Source: Burkholderiales bacterium (lineage in GTDB: Bacteria > Pseudomonadota > Gammaproteobacteria > Burkholderiales > Burkholderiaceae_C). From it: a stretch of DNA of 39,042 nucleotides. The notes below the pieces were generated by a model. It searched no databases and was not told the origin of the DNA. It worked only from the letters and a program-made list of their open reading frames with translations. A program made the translations under genes and the position numbers. Location of the stretch: contig JAGWTP010000027.1 of the NCBI GenBank assembly GCA_028868895.1, positions 1-39,042 on the forward strand. Reading direction: 5' to 3'. This document shows, piece by piece, positions 6,895 through 18,498 of the stretch. How positions within the stretch are numbered: the stretch's first letter is position 1; each line of letters opens with the position of its first letter.

Positions 6895-9800
6895 ATGCCT
6901 GGTCCGAAGAGCAAGCGCAAACCGAAAGTCGACGCCTCGTCGGGCCTGTGGCTGACCGGGTTGCGCAATGCCGGCAAGCTGTACAACGCCCTGATCGACG
7001 AGGCCCTCACGCTGAGCGGTGCGCAACGCGTACTGCTCATGCTAGAAACGCCCGACGCAGCGCAGCTCGCCGGCGCACGGCTGCCGCGTGGCGAAGACGA
7101 GCAGGTGCTGCTCGCGGCCGTGACGCCGTGGTTCGACGAGGCGCGCCGCACTCGCGCCGCGAGCCTGCGCATCGGGCCCGACGGTGCCGCGGCGATCGAC
7201 CAGCGCAGCTGCGTCGTCGCCCCGTTGATCTGGCAGCGCGAATGGCTGGGCTGTCTGTATTGCGACATCCAAGGCGTGGCGGGTCGCTTCGGCCAGGTCG
7301 ATCGCGATCGGCTGGCGTTGCTGGCAACCCAGGCTGCGGCCGCGCTCGCCAACATCCGTTTCGCCGACGGCCTGCAGCGCCAGGTGGCCGATCGCACCGC
7401 GGAGCTCGCGCAACGCGCCGGCGAACTGGCGTTGATCAACAGCATCCAGCAGGGCGTGGCGGCCAAGCTCGAGTTCCAGGCCATCGTCGACCTGGTGGGC
7501 GACAAGCTGCGCGAGGTGTTCGCCACCGGCGACCTGAGCATCATGTGGTGGGACGACCAGACCAATCAGGTCCAGTCGCTGTACCGCTACGAGCACGGCC
7601 TGCCGTTGCCGCTGCCGCCGGCTCGGCGGTTGAAGCCCGACGAGCCGGTCGCACGGATCCTGCGCAGCCGCGAGGCCGGCGTCTCGAACACCCGCGCCGA
7701 GCAGACCCGTGCCGGCCTTAGCCCGGCGCCGGGCACCGATTGGGCGCACTCGCTCGCCGCAGTCCCCATCATCGGCCGCGACCGCGCGCTGGGGATCATC
7801 GCGTTGCAGGATCACGAGCGCGAGTACGCCTTCGGCAGCCACCAGGTCCGGCTGCTCGAAACGGTGGCAGCGAGCATGGGCGTGGCGCTGGAGAACGCGC
7901 GCCTGTTCGACGAGACGCAGCGCCTGCTGAAGGAGACCGGGCAGCGCAATGCCGAACTGGCGGTGATCAACAGCATCCAGCAGGGGTTGGTGGCGCAGCT
8001 GGACCTCCACGCGATCGTCGATCTCGTGGGCGACAAGCTGCGCGAAGTGTTTGCCACCGGCGACATGGGCATCTGCTGGTACGACGAGACCACGGAGCTC
8101 TGCACCTTTGCCTATTTCTACGAGCATGGCATGCGACGCAGGGATGTGGCGCCGTTCACGATGAGCCGCAGCGCCCGAAACGTGCAAATGCTGAGCGAGC
8201 GCCGCGCCATAGCGGTGAATTCGACCGCCGCGATGGGCATGGCCGTGGCGGGCACCGACTTGCCGAAATCCGACATGCGTGCACCGGTGGTGGCGGCTGG
8301 CCGCGTCATCGCGGTGGTTGGCATCGACAACTTCGAGCGCGAGAACGCCTTCGGCCCCGACGCGCTGCGCCTGCTCGACACGGTATGCGCGGCCATGGGC
8401 ATGGCGCTGCAAAGCGCACGCCTGTTCGACCAGACCCAGGCCGCGCTGCAGCGCCAGACCGCGAGCGCCGACATCCTGCGCGTCATCAGCCAGTCGCCCA
8501 ACGACGTGATGCCGGTGGTCGAGGTCATCGTCAGCACGGCTCGGCGGTTGCTGGGCTGCTACCGCACGGCCTTCCTGCGCCGCGAGGGCGAGTTCCTGAA
8601 AGCCATACTGCATGCCACGGCCAGTGGGTCGGCGCCGGGCATGGTCGGGCGGATTCCGCTGGACCCGGCGCACAACTTTCCGTCGCGCGCGCTGGTCGCG
8701 CGTGCCCCGCTGCACATCCCGGACTGGTCGACGGTCGAATTGCCCGCGCACGAGCAGACCGTCCAGCGCCAGACGGGTTGCCGGTCGTCGCTGCTGCTGC
8801 CGCTGCTGCGCGGCCACGATCAGGAAGGCCTGGGCGTGCTGGCCTTCCAGCGCGACGTGCCCGAGCCATTCAGCGACGCCGACATCGCGCTGGCGCAGTC
8901 CTTCGCCGACCAGGCCGTGATCGCGATCGAGAACGTTCGCCTGTTCAACGAGACGAAGGAAGCGCTGGACCAGCAGACCGCCAGCGCCGACGTGCTGCAG
9001 GCGATCAGCCGCTCGATGGCCGATGCGCAACCGGTGTTCGAGCGCATCCTCGACAGTTGCCAGGCGCTGTTCGGCACCGACGAAATGGGCGTGTGCCTGG
9101 TGAGCGGCGATCGCATCGACTTTCCGGCCTACCGTGGCCGCTTCGCCGAGATGATCAAGGCCCAGTACCCGCGACCGCTGGCCGGGTCGGTGAGCGAAGG
9201 CGTGATGCGGCGTGGCGAGGTCGTGCACATCGCCGACGCCGCGGCGGACGACCTTCCCGAGTACGTCTCCCGGCTCGCCGCCAGCCACGCCAACTTCTCG
9301 CTCGCGAGTGCGCCGATGCTCTGGCAAGGCCAGGGCATCGGCACCATCGACATCGCGCGCTCGCCGCCACGGCCGTTCAGCGACAAGGAACTGGCGCAGC
9401 TCAAGACCTTCGCCGACCAGGCCGTCATCGCGATCCAGAACGCACGGCTGTTCAACGAGACCAAGCAGGCGCTGGAGCGGCAGACCGCGACGGCGGCGAT
9501 CCTGGGCACGATCGCCCAGGCGCGCGGTGACGTGCAGCCGGTGCTGGACGCCATCGTGCACAGCGCGCGCGATCTGGCAGACGGGCTGACGGCCACGCTG
9601 TGGCACGTCGAAGACGGTGCGATTGCGCTGCTCGCCCGCACCCGCACCGACTCCGACCATGTGCTGCTGACCCACGAACGGCACCCGGTGGTCGGCAATT
9701 TCCTGGCAAGCCCCGTGTACACGCTGCAGCCGCTGGCCCTGCCCGACGTCGAGGCCGAGCCGCTCGTCGGCGAGGAGTGGCGCAAGATCGCCCGTGCCCG

Positions 9801-12800
9801 CGGCTATCGCTCGATCGTCGTCGTGCCGATGCTGCGCGACGGCACCTGCGTCGGCCTCGTCAGCGTCACCCGCCGGGAACCGGGCCCGTTCCCCGAAAGC
9901 ATCGTGGCGCAGCTGCAGACCTTCGCCGACCAGGCCGTGATCGCGATCCGGAATGCGCGGCTGTTCAACGAGACAACGGAGGCGCTCGAACGGCAGACCG
10001 CCACGGCCGAGGTGCTGAAGGTCATCGCGCGGTCACCCCACGACGTGCAGCCGGTGTTCGAGGCCATCGCCGCCAGCTCCAAGCGGCTGATGCAAGGCCA
10101 GTCGGCGGCCGTGCTTCTGGTGCGCGAAGGGCAGCTCCATCTGGCGGCGTTCACTCCGGTCAGCCTCGAAGCCGACCGAACGTTGCGGGCCTCGTTCCCC
10201 TTTCCGCTGGCCGCGCATCCCAACGCTGCGCGCATGGGCGCCGGCGAAGTCACGCACTTCAGCGATACCGAAGCCGACTGGGCGGAGACACCGGCGCTGC
10301 GCGACATGGCACGCCAGCGCGGCTTCCGCAGCTTGTTGACCACACCCCTCACACGCGACGGTGCAGTCATCGGCCTGATCAGCGTCACGCGCGCCGAACC
10401 CGGGCCGTTCTCGCCCGCGCACATCGCCCTGCAGCGCACCTTTGCCGATCAGGCGGTGATCGCCATCGGCAACGTGCGGTTGTTCAACGAAACGAAAGAG
10501 GCCCTGGAACTGCAGACCGCCACGTCCGACGTGCTGCGGGCCATCAGCAGTTCGATCAACGACGCCCAGCCAGTGCTCGACAAGATCCTCGACAGCTGCA
10601 GCCAGCTGATGCCCGCCAACGCCATGTTCGTCAATCTGGTGGGCGACGATGGGCGCCTGCACCTGGCCGCGTCGCTGGTGATCGGGCAAGCAGACCGCCC
10701 GGGCTGGACACAGCTGGAACTGGAGACGATCGAGAAGACCACGGCAGCTGTCTACCCCATGGCTCTGGAGAGCACCGGAACGGCCTTGGCCATCGCCAGC
10801 GGCCGGGTGCTCAACTTCCCCGATGTGCTGGAGGGCGACGCTGTGCCGCACGGCGTGCGCGCGCCGGCGCAGTGGCTGGGCCGCAACTACTCGCAGATGA
10901 TGGCGCCCCTGGTGCAGGGCGAGCGCGGCATCGGCAGCATCGCGGTGATGCGCGAGGCGCTTGGCGGCTTCACCGAGAAAGAGCAGTCGCTGCTCAAGAC
11001 CTTCGCCGACCAGGCGGTGGTCGCCATCCAGAACGCGCGGCTGTTTCGCGAGACGCAGGAAGCGCTGGAGCAACAGACCGCGAGCACCGAGGTGCTGCAG
11101 GTCATCACCGCGTCGCCCGGAGACCTGCGGCCTGTATTCGATGCGATTGCTGAAAAGGTGGCCCGCCTCTGTGAGGCCGATGACGGTGGTCTGTGGTCGG
11201 TGCAGGGCGGTGTGGCTCGCGCTGCCGGTCGTTCGGTCGAGGGGGGCAAGTGGTCTGAAGCCATTCGCGAGCTTGGGGAGGTGGAGTTTCCAGTGGAACA
11301 CCTGCTGGGCCGCGAACCGCTGAAGCATGCGTGCCTTCATGTGGCCGACCTGATGGACACACCAGCGTACCGGGCCGGGGTTCCCGTCACGAGACATTTC
11401 GTGGACCTGGGTGGCGTCAGGACCAGCCTGTTGGTGCCCTTGATCGACGATGGGTCGGTGGTGGGCATCCTGAGCGCGATACGGCGCACCGTGCGGCCGT
11501 TCAGCGAGCGACAGATTGCGCTGGTTCAGGCGTTTGCCGCACAGGCGCAGATCGCGATGAAGAACGCGCGATTGATCAACGAGACGAAAGAGGCGCTGGA
11601 GCAGCAGACCGCCGCGGCTGAGGTGTTGGCGGTGATCAGCAACTCGGTGTCGGACGCGCAACCGGTCTTCGACAAGATACTTGACAGTTGCCAGCGATTG
11701 ATCGCCGCGAACGACCTGTGCGTGATGACGATCGACGCGGACGCCATCGCTCATCTGGGATCGGTGCGCGGCTCTGGCGGCAGCCAGTTCGCGAAGTTCC
11801 GGCCAAGTCCGGTTGATCAGACCGTGATCGCCGAGGCCATGCGCGAGCGCCGCACCATGATTTACTCGGACGCTCTGCATGGCAGTGACGTCCCCGATGT
11901 GGTTCGCCGCATGGCGGCCAAGATTGGAAACTTTTCGCTGGTCGTGGCGCCCATGCTCTGGCAGGACCGTGGCGTGGGTGCATTGCTGGTCGCACGCTTT
12001 GTCTTGCATGCGTTCACAGCGAAAGAGGTGACGCTGCTCAAGACCTTCGCCGACCAGGCCGTCATCGCGATCCAGAACGCGCGCTTGTTCACCGAGACCC
12101 AGGAGGCGCTGGCGCGCCAGACCGCCACGGCCAATGTGCTGAAGGCGATCAGCCGCTCGACCTTCGACCTCGATGCGGTACTCGACACACTCATCAGCAC
12201 CGCCGCGCGCCTGTGTCACGCCTGGTTCGGCATCATGTTCAAGGTCGACGGCGAGGTGTTCCGCCCGCTCGCCCGGGTCGGCGCCACGCCGGAGCTGTTT
12301 GAGCACCTGCGAGCCAATCCTCTTTCAGTGCACGACCAGGATTCGGCGACGTCTCGCGCCCTTGTGGCCGGCCATGCCGTGCAGGTCGAGGATGCAGCGG
12401 ACGCCCAGAAGTACGGGCGCGGCGACGTTCAGCAAGTGGGCGCCTTCCGCACGATTCTGGCGGTGCCGATCCTGCGCGAAGGCGTGGCCATCGGCGTGCT
12501 GACGCTCGGCCGCGCCGAGGTACGGCCTTACAGCGACAAGGAGATCGAGCTCGTCACATCTTTTGCCGACCAGGCCGCGATCGCGATGGAGAACGTGCGG
12601 CTGTTCAACGAGACGAAAGAAGCGCTGGAGCAGCAGAAGGCCTCGGCCGAGGTGCTCAGCGTGATCAGCAACTCGGTGTCGGACTCGGCGCCGGTGTTCG
12701 AGGCCATCGTGCAGAGCTGCCAGCGGCTGTTTGCCAGCGGCAACTCCATCATCTCGCTGGTGAACGAGGACGGCATGGTCCGTCACGAAGCGATCGCCGT

Positions 12801-15360
12801 GAATCCGCAGCACACCGACGTGAGCGCCGCCGAGGCGCGCCGGTTCCTCGACCGCGGCTACCCGCGGCCGCTGACGCAGTCGTACCAGAACTACCCGATC
12901 CGCAAGCGCCAGTTGGTGCACTACCCCGACATGGTCCACGGGCCCGGCGTTCCCGAATCGATGCGCCAGATGGGGCGTGACGTCGGAAACTTCTCGATGC
13001 TGATCGCGCCCATGCTGTGGGAGGGCAAGGGCATCGGCACGATCCACGTGACGCGCTTGCCGCCCATGCCGTTCACCGAGAAAGAGTTCGGCCTGCTGCG
13101 CACTTTTGCCGACCAGGCCGTGATCGCGATCCAGAACGCGCGGCTGTTCAACGAGACCAGGGAGGCGCTGGAGCGGCAGACGGCCACGGCCGCAGTCCTG
13201 AGCGTGATCAGTGGCTCGGTCGCCGACACCGCGCCGGTGTTCGACAAGATCCTCGACAGTTGCCAGCATCTGTTCGCCACCGAGCAGTTGGGCATCTTCG
13301 TCGCCGGCGACGATGGCCAGGTGAATGTGGGCGCCTGGCGCGGAACCGCGCTCGCCGCCGTCGTCGAGACGTTTCCGCGGCCCACGGACCAGACGGCTAC
13401 CGGTGCGGTGATCCGGCAGCGGCGCACCCTGCACATCCCGATGGCGATGTCGGCGCCCGACATTCCGCCCGTCGTGCGCGACATCGCGCAGCGCATCGGC
13501 GATTTCTCGGTCGCGTGGGCTCCGATGCTGTGGGAAGACCGCGGGGTCGGTTCGATCTGCGTGCTGCGCCAGCCGCCCAAGCCGTTCTCGAACAAGGAAC
13601 TCGAGCTGCTCAAGACCTTCGCCGACCAGGCCGCCATCGCGATCCAGAATGCGCGGCTGTTCAAGCAGGCGCGGGAGGCGCGCGCCCAAGCCGAAGACGC
13701 CCGCCTTCAGGCCGAAGCCGCGAACGACGCAAAGAGTTCGTTCCTCGCCACCATGAGCCACGAGATCCGCACGCCGATGAACGCGGTGATCGGTATGAGC
13801 GGGCTGCTGCTCGACACCGCGCTCGACGTGGAGCAGCGCGACTATGTGGCGACGATCCGCGACTCGGGCGACGCGCTGCTGACGATCATCAACGACATCC
13901 TCGATTTTTCGAAGATCGAGGCCGGGCGCATGGACATCGAGTTGCACCCGTTCGACCTGCGCGACTGCGTCGAGTCGGCGCTCGACCTGGTCAGCACGCG
14001 CGCGACCGAGAAGCACCTCGACACCGCCTATGTGTTCGAGGGCGACGTGCCCGCGGCGGTGAGCGGCGACCTGACGCGGCTGCGCCAGATCATCCTGAAT
14101 CTGCTTTCGAATGCGGTGAAGTTCACCGAGGCCGGCGAGGTGGTGCTGACGGTGAGCGCGCAGCCCGTTCGCCCCGAGCCTGTCGAAGGGCTCCCCGGAG
14201 TGGGTCGGGACGGGCTTCGACCGGCTCAGCCCGAACGGGACACCGCGAATGACGTCGTGCTCACGTTCGCGGTGCGCGACACCGGCATCGGCCTGACCGA
14301 ACTGGGCATGAGCCGCCTGTTCCAGTCGTTCTCGCAGGCCGACTCGAGCACCACGCGCAAGTACGGCGGCACCGGCCTGGGGCTGGCGATCAGCAAGCGC
14401 CTGGCCGAGTTGATGGGCGGCACGATGTGGGTCGAGAGCGCGGGCGCCGGCGCGGGCTCGACCTTCTTCTTCACGATCACGGTGCCGACCGCCGAGCTGC
14501 CGGCCAGCCGGCGCCGTGACTTCGTCGGCGTGCAGCACGAGCTGAGCGCCAAGCACGTGCTGATCGTCGACGACAACGCGACCAACCGGCGCGTGCTCGC
14601 GCTGCAGACCGGCAAGTGGGGCATGAGCTCGCGCGACACCGAATCGCCGGCCGAAGCGCTGCGCTGGCTGGCCGCGGGCGCGCGGTTCGACCTGGCGATC
14701 CTCGACATGCACATGCCCGAGATGGACGGGCTCGAGCTCGCGCGCCGGATCCGCGCGACGCACGCCGCGCTGCCGCTGGTGCTGTTCAGTTCGCTCGGGC
14801 GGCGCGAGGGCGGCGACGCCGAAACGCTCTTCAACGCCTACCTCGCCAAGCCGATCCGCCAGTCGCACCTGTTCGACACGCTGGTGAGCCTGCTGGCGAA
14901 AGCACCGGCCGCGAAGGCCGAAACGCGCCGCGCCGCGACGCCGCGCCTGGACCCGGCGATGGCCGCGCGCCACCCACTGCGCATCCTGCTGGCCGAAGAC
15001 AACGTCGTAAACCAGAAGCTCGCGCTGCGCCTGTTGCAGCAGATGGGCTACCGCGCCGACCTGGCCAGCAACGGCATTGAGGCGGTCGAATCCGTGCAGC
15101 GCCAGCCCTACGATGTGGTGCTGATGGACGTGCAGATGCCCGAGCTCGACGGGCTGGACGCGACCCGCCAGATCTGCGCGCTGATGACCAAGGCAGAGCG
15201 CCCGCGCATCGTCGCGATGACCGCCAACGCGATGCAGGGTGACCGCGAGATGTGCCTCGCGGCGGGCATGGACGACTACCTGACCAAGCCGATCCGCGTC
15301 GAACGGCTGGTCGAGGCACTGAACGAGGTACAGACCCGCGAAGACCGAAGACATGCATGA
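6895..15360 (+). CDS. Giant soluble hybrid histidine kinase with about 13 tandem GAF domains
   Basis: A 2821-residue sensor kinase with no signal peptide or membrane helix, so cytosolic. About thirteen GAF domains run from near residue 20 to 2255. Each of the last twelve ends in an (A/V)RLF-type helix at residues 335, 508, 681, 850, 1021, 1194, 1381, 1558, 1729, 1901, 2082 and 2253, a 169-187 residue period. The linkers are close variants of [18 protein letters not shown]. Next come HisKA (His2289 in SHEIRTPMN), HATPase_c (N box [12 protein letters not shown] boxes RDTGIGL and [11 protein letters not shown]), and two receivers (Asp2604 in [11 protein letters not shown], Asp2745 in [11 protein letters not shown]). 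Residues 2424-2449 come from a palindromic repeat inserted between the N and G1 boxes. The stop overlaps the HPt start by eight bases. Ligands of the GAF domains cannot be told. A weak TTGCAA / TAGACT pair at 6801-6827 may be its promoter. Confidence 0.93.
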   Translation: MPGPKSKRKPKVDASSGLWLTGLRNAGKLYNALIDEALTLSGAQRVLLMLETPDAAQLAGARLPRGEDEQVLLAAVTPWFDEARRTRAASLRIGPDGAAAIDQRSCVVAPLIWQREWLGCLYCDIQGVAGRFGQVDRDRLALLATQAAAALANIRFADGLQRQVADRTAELAQRAGELALINSIQQGVAAKLEFQAIVDLVGDKLREVFATGDLSIMWWDDQTNQVQSLYRYEHGLPLPLPPARRLKPDEPVARILRSREAGVSNTRAEQTRAGLSPAPGTDWAHSLAAVPIIGRDRALGIIALQDHEREYAFGSHQVRLLETVAASMGVALENARLFDETQRLLKETGQRNAELAVINSIQQGLVAQLDLHAIVDLVGDKLREVFATGDMGICWYDETTELCTFAYFYEHGMRRRDVAPFTMSRSARNVQMLSERRAIAVNSTAAMGMAVAGTDLPKSDMRAPVVAAGRVIAVVGIDNFERENAFGPDALRLLDTVCAAMGMALQSARLFDQTQAALQRQTASADILRVISQSPNDVMPVVEVIVSTARRLLGCYRTAFLRREGEFLKAILHATASGSAPGMVGRIPLDPAHNFPSRALVARAPLHIPDWSTVELPAHEQTVQRQTGCRSSLLLPLLRGHDQEGLGVLAFQRDVPEPFSDADIALAQSFADQAVIAIENVRLFNETKEALDQQTASADVLQAISRSMADAQPVFERILDSCQALFGTDEMGVCLVSGDRIDFPAYRGRFAEMIKAQYPRPLAGSVSEGVMRRGEVVHIADAAADDLPEYVSRLAASHANFSLASAPMLWQGQGIGTIDIARSPPRPFSDKELAQLKTFADQAVIAIQNARLFNETKQALERQTATAAILGTIAQARGDVQPVLDAIVHSARDLADGLTATLWHVEDGAIALLARTRTDSDHVLLTHERHPVVGNFLASPVYTLQPLALPDVEAEPLVGEEWRKIARARGYRSIVVVPMLRDGTCVGLVSVTRREPGPFPESIVAQLQTFADQAVIAIRNARLFNETTEALERQTATAEVLKVIARSPHDVQPVFEAIAASSKRLMQGQSAAVLLVREGQLHLAAFTPVSLEADRTLRASFPFPLAAHPNAARMGAGEVTHFSDTEADWAETPALRDMARQRGFRSLLTTPLTRDGAVIGLISVTRAEPGPFSPAHIALQRTFADQAVIAIGNVRLFNETKEALELQTATSDVLRAISSSINDAQPVLDKILDSCSQLMPANAMFVNLVGDDGRLHLAASLVIGQADRPGWTQLELETIEKTTAAVYPMALESTGTALAIASGRVLNFPDVLEGDAVPHGVRAPAQWLGRNYSQMMAPLVQGERGIGSIAVMREALGGFTEKEQSLLKTFADQAVVAIQNARLFRETQEALEQQTASTEVLQVITASPGDLRPVFDAIAEKVARLCEADDGGLWSVQGGVARAAGRSVEGGKWSEAIRELGEVEFPVEHLLGREPLKHACLHVADLMDTPAYRAGVPVTRHFVDLGGVRTSLLVPLIDDGSVVGILSAIRRTVRPFSERQIALVQAFAAQAQIAMKNARLINETKEALEQQTAAAEVLAVISNSVSDAQPVFDKILDSCQRLIAANDLCVMTIDADAIAHLGSVRGSGGSQFAKFRPSPVDQTVIAEAMRERRTMIYSDALHGSDVPDVVRRMAAKIGNFSLVVAPMLWQDRGVGALLVARFVLHAFTAKEVTLLKTFADQAVIAIQNARLFTETQEALARQTATANVLKAISRSTFDLDAVLDTLISTAARLCHAWFGIMFKVDGEVFRPLARVGATPELFEHLRANPLSVHDQDSATSRALVAGHAVQVEDAADAQKYGRGDVQQVGAFRTILAVPILREGVAIGVLTLGRAEVRPYSDKEIELVTSFADQAAIAMENVRLFNETKEALEQQKASAEVLSVISNSVSDSAPVFEAIVQSCQRLFASGNSIISLVNEDGMVRHEAIAVNPQHTDVSAAEARRFLDRGYPRPLTQSYQNYPIRKRQLVHYPDMVHGPGVPESMRQMGRDVGNFSMLIAPMLWEGKGIGTIHVTRLPPMPFTEKEFGLLRTFADQAVIAIQNARLFNETREALERQTATAAVLSVISGSVADTAPVFDKILDSCQHLFATEQLGIFVAGDDGQVNVGAWRGTALAAVVETFPRPTDQTATGAVIRQRRTLHIPMAMSAPDIPPVVRDIAQRIGDFSVAWAPMLWEDRGVGSICVLRQPPKPFSNKELELLKTFADQAAIAIQNARLFKQAREARAQAEDARLQAEAANDAKSSFLATMSHEIRTPMNAVIGMSGLLLDTALDVEQRDYVATIRDSGDALLTIINDILDFSKIEAGRMDIELHPFDLRDCVESALDLVSTRATEKHLDTAYVFEGDVPAAVSGDLTRLRQIILNLLSNAVKFTEAGEVVLTVSAQPVRPEPVEGLPGVGRDGLRPAQPERDTANDVVLTFAVRDTGIGLTELGMSRLFQSFSQADSSTTRKYGGTGLGLAISKRLAELMGGTMWVESAGAGAGSTFFFTITVPTAELPASRRRDFVGVQHELSAKHVLIVDDNATNRRVLALQTGKWGMSSRDTESPAEALRWLAAGARFDLAILDMHMPEMDGLELARRIRATHAALPLVLFSSLGRREGGDAETLFNAYLAKPIRQSHLFDTLVSLLAKAPAAKAETRRAATPRLDPAMAARHPLRILLAEDNVVNQKLALRLLQQMGYRADLASNGIEAVESVQRQPYDVVLMDVQMPELDGLDATRQICALMTKAERPRIVAMTANAMQGDREMCLAAGMDDYLTKPIRVERLVEALNEVQTREDRRHA
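14164..14239. repeat. Palindromic (REP-like) element inside the kinase gene
   Basis: Two 25-base arms, 14164-14188 and 14215-14239, are inverted copies of each other with about four mismatches; the left begins CCCGTTCGCCCCGAGCC and the right ends GGCTCAGCCCGAACGGG, with a 26-base spacer. The arms contain the GAGCC-TGTCGAAG / CTTCGA-GGCTCAGC words that I recognise from dispersed intergenic palindromes of many Burkholderiales. It encodes PVRPEPVEG...LRPAQPER in frame within the ATP-binding domain of the giant kinase, between VVLTVSAQ and [11 protein letters not shown]. Confidence 0.75.
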
Positions 15361-15700
15361 CGACACCGGCCAGCCCACGATCGACCTTGCCACCTATGGC
15401 GAGCTTCTGGCCACGACCGGCGACGACTTCGCAAAGGAACTCGTCGGCACGTTCCTCGAAGAAGCGCCGGTGATGCTGGCCGAGTTGCGCGCGGCGCACG
15501 CGGCCGGCCATGCCGACGCCTTCCGGCGCGCTGCGCACTCGCTCAAGTCGAACAGCCATACCTTCGGCGCACTCACGCTGGCCGCGATGGCGCGCGCGCT
15601 GGAGCTGAACCCGCTGCCGACTGACGCCAGCGCGCTCGATGCGTTGGCGTACGAATACGCCCGCGCCGCGGCGGCGTTGGCGGAGCTGCGCGATGCATGA
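15353..15700 (+). CDS. Stand-alone HPt phosphotransfer protein
   Basis: A 115-residue histidine phosphotransfer domain. The phosphorylatable residue is His62 in [16 protein letters not shown], which matches the HPt consensus (AHxLKGxS, here with Asn where Gly is usual). The helices around it ([20 protein letters not shown] before, [12 protein letters not shown] after) fit the four-helix bundle. It begins MHD and overlaps the kinase stop by ATGCATGA; its own stop overlaps the next gene by the identical eight bases. The kinase itself lacks an HPt domain, so this protein most likely carries phosphate from a kinase receiver to the receiver of the downstream cyclase. No DNA-binding or membrane part is present. 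Confidence 0.9.
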   Translation: MHDDTGQPTIDLATYGELLATTGDDFAKELVGTFLEEAPVMLAELRAAHAAGHADAFRRAAHSLKSNSHTFGALTLAAMARALELNPLPTDASALDALAYEYARAAAALAELRDA

Positions 15701-16763
15701 CACCCGCGCCTCCGGCGCCCGCCTGCTGGTCGCCGACGACAACAAGGTCAACCGCCTGCTGCTCACGCGCAGCCTGGAGTTGCAGGGCCACCGCGTGGCC
15801 AGCGCCGAGAACGGCCGGGTCGCACTCGACATGCTGCGTGCTGCACTCGACACCCAGGCCTTCGACCTGCTGCTGCTCGACATGGAGATGCCCGAGCTGA
15901 ACGGTTTCCAGGTGCTGGAGATGCTGACGGCAGACCGGGCGCTGCGCGACTTGCCGGTGATCGTGACCTCGTCGCTCGAAGGCATCGCCCACGTCGTGCG
16001 CTGCATCGAGCTCGGCGCGGAAGACTACCTCAGCAAGCCGGTGAACCCGGTGCTGCTCAAGGCCCGCATCGGTGCAAGCCTGGAGAAAAAGCGCCTGCGC
16101 GACCAGCAAAAAGAGCTGGTGCGCCGTTTCGCCACCTCCGAGGTCGCGCAGGACATGCAGCAATCGGGCTTCGCGCTCGGCGGCCGGCGCGTGACCGGCG
16201 CGGTGATGTTCGCCGACATCCGCGGCTTCACGGCGCTGGTCGAGTCGCAGCCGCCCGAAGAAACCATCGAGCTGCTCAACACCTGGTACACGCTGATGTT
16301 CGACGCGATCTCGGGCCACGGCGGCGTCGTCAACCAGATGATCGGCGACGGGCTGATGGCGATCTTCGGCGCGCCGCTGCCGCTGCCCGACCACAGCGCC
16401 GCCGCGGTGCGCGCAGCACTCGAGATGATCGAGATGATCGAGCTGCTGAACGCCGATCGGGAGGCCGCCGGCAAGCCGGTCATCCGCATCGGCATCGGCA
16501 TCGCCAGCGGCGAGATGGTGGCCGGCTACACCGGCACGCAGCAGCGCGCCACCTACACCTGCATCGGCGACACCGTGAACCTGGCGGCGCGGCTCGAGGC
16601 GCACACCAAGGTCGCGCAACGCGCGATCCTGATCGACAGCGCCACCCGCGCCGGCCTGGGCCCGCACACCGAGGTCGAGGCGATCGGTGCGGCGGCGTTT
16701 CGCGGCAAGGCGGCGCCGGTGGAGGTGTACGCGGTGCCGACCCCGGCCGCAATAGCTTCGTGA
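15693..16763 (+). CDS. Response regulator with class III adenylate/guanylate cyclase output
   Basis: A 356-residue two-domain protein. The receiver (about 10-130) has the acidic pair in LLVADDNKVN, phospho-acceptor Asp63 in LLLLDMEMPELNG, the Thr/Ser switch in VIVTSSLEG, and the conserved Lys in YLSKPVNP. A helical linker (LEKKRLRDQQKELVRRF) leads to a class III cyclase domain at about 165-350: metal-binding Asp175 in FADIRGFT and Asp219 in MIGDGLMAIFG, then YTCIGDTVNLAARLE with the transition-state Asn and Arg. Gln215 stands where adenylate cyclases usually have the substrate-selecting Lys, so the product (cAMP, cGMP or other) is uncertain. The MHD start overlaps the HPt stop by eight bases. 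It is the likely output of the kinase-HPt relay. Confidence 0.9.
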   Translation: MHDTRASGARLLVADDNKVNRLLLTRSLELQGHRVASAENGRVALDMLRAALDTQAFDLLLLDMEMPELNGFQVLEMLTADRALRDLPVIVTSSLEGIAHVVRCIELGAEDYLSKPVNPVLLKARIGASLEKKRLRDQQKELVRRFATSEVAQDMQQSGFALGGRRVTGAVMFADIRGFTALVESQPPEETIELLNTWYTLMFDAISGHGGVVNQMIGDGLMAIFGAPLPLPDHSAAAVRAALEMIEMIELLNADREAAGKPVIRIGIGIASGEMVAGYTGTQQRATYTCIGDTVNLAARLEAHTKVAQRAILIDSATRAGLGPHTEVEAIGAAAFRGKAAPVEVYAVPTPAAIAS

Positions 16764-16810
16764 TCCGATTGCGACGAGCCCCAACCCCACTCACCCCAGG
16801 AGCCAAGCCC

Positions 16811-17758
<948 letters not shown>

Positions 17759-17788
17759 GTTCGGTCCGGCCCGGGCGGCCCGCGCGCG

Positions 17789-18433
17789 TCAGGCCGCGCT
17801 CGTGCGCCGCGCCCGCCACGCACCCCACAGCACCAGCAGGCCGGGCAGCAGGATCGCGCTCCAGATGATCTTGTCCAGGTGCGCCTTGACCCACGGGACG
17901 TTGCCGAACAGGTAGCCGGCCACCGTGACGCCGCCGACCCACAGCGTGCCGCCGGTCACGTCGTAGAACGTGAACTTGCGGCGCGTCATGCGCGCCACGC
18001 CGGCCACGAACGGCGCAAAGGTGCGCAAGAACGGCATGAAGCGCGCCGCCACGATCGTGATGCCGCCGTACTTCTCGTAGAAGGCGTGCGCTTGCAGGAA
18101 CGCGGCCCGGTTGAACCAGCGCGAGTGCTCCCACTTGAACACCTTCGGCCCGAAGTAGCGGCCGATCGCGTAGTTGCTCTGGTTGCCCAGGATCGCGGCC
18201 GCGATCAGCAGCGCGAGCACCAGCGGCAGGTTCATCAGCCCGGCGCCACAGAGCGCACCGACGACGAACAGCAGCGAGTCGCCCGGCAGGAACGGCATCA
18301 CCACCACGCCGGTCTCGATGAAGATGATCAGGAACAGCAGCGCGTAGACCCACGCGCCGTAGGCTTGCACGAAGGTGGCCAGGTGCACGTCGACGTGCAC
18401 GATGAAGTCGAGGATGAAGCGCAGGATTTCCAT
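17789..18433 (-). CDS. DedA-family (SNARE-associated) membrane protein
   Basis: A 214-residue inner-membrane protein of the DedA family, linked in other bacteria to undecaprenyl-phosphate or phospholipid flipping and envelope homeostasis. Hallmarks are FIETGVVVMPFLPGDSLLFVVGAL, NQSNYAIGRYFGPKVF, FYEKYGGITIVAARFMPFLRTFAPFVAG (conserved Arg and Pro residues), and two further hydrophobic helices at VTGGTLWVGGVTVAGYLFG and IIWSAILLPGLLVLWG. It ends in a short basic tail. It lies 65 bases downstream of the HD-GYP gene on the same strand and may be co-transcribed with it; GGCAA-CGC-TTGCC at 18478-18490 in the gap is a small hairpin. Confidence 0.93.
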   Translation of the reverse strand: MEILRFILDFIVHVDVHLATFVQAYGAWVYALLFLIIFIETGVVVMPFLPGDSLLFVVGALCGAGLMNLPLVLALLIAAAILGNQSNYAIGRYFGPKVFKWEHSRWFNRAAFLQAHAFYEKYGGITIVAARFMPFLRTFAPFVAGVARMTRRKFTFYDVTGGTLWVGGVTVAGYLFGNVPWVKAHLDKIIWSAILLPGLLVLWGAWRARRTSAA

Positions 18434-18498
18434 GGGCGGCGATTATCGGGGCAGGCCGCACGCGCCCCGCGAGCCGCGGCAACGCTTGCCAAGACGCG

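Noticed and set aside
7890-13670. Regularly spaced similar DNA segments of about 515 bases that might suggest a tandem repeat or CRISPR-like array
   Set aside because: The period matches the GAF domain plus linker in one continuous frame, and similarity is at protein level; repeats and spacers are far too long and diverged for CRISPR.
12325-15393. 1022-codon minus-strand frame antisense to the giant kinase
   Set aside because: The product is a repetitive Arg/His/Val-rich shadow of the GAF repeats and kinase core; the plus-strand frame has all the conserved motifs.
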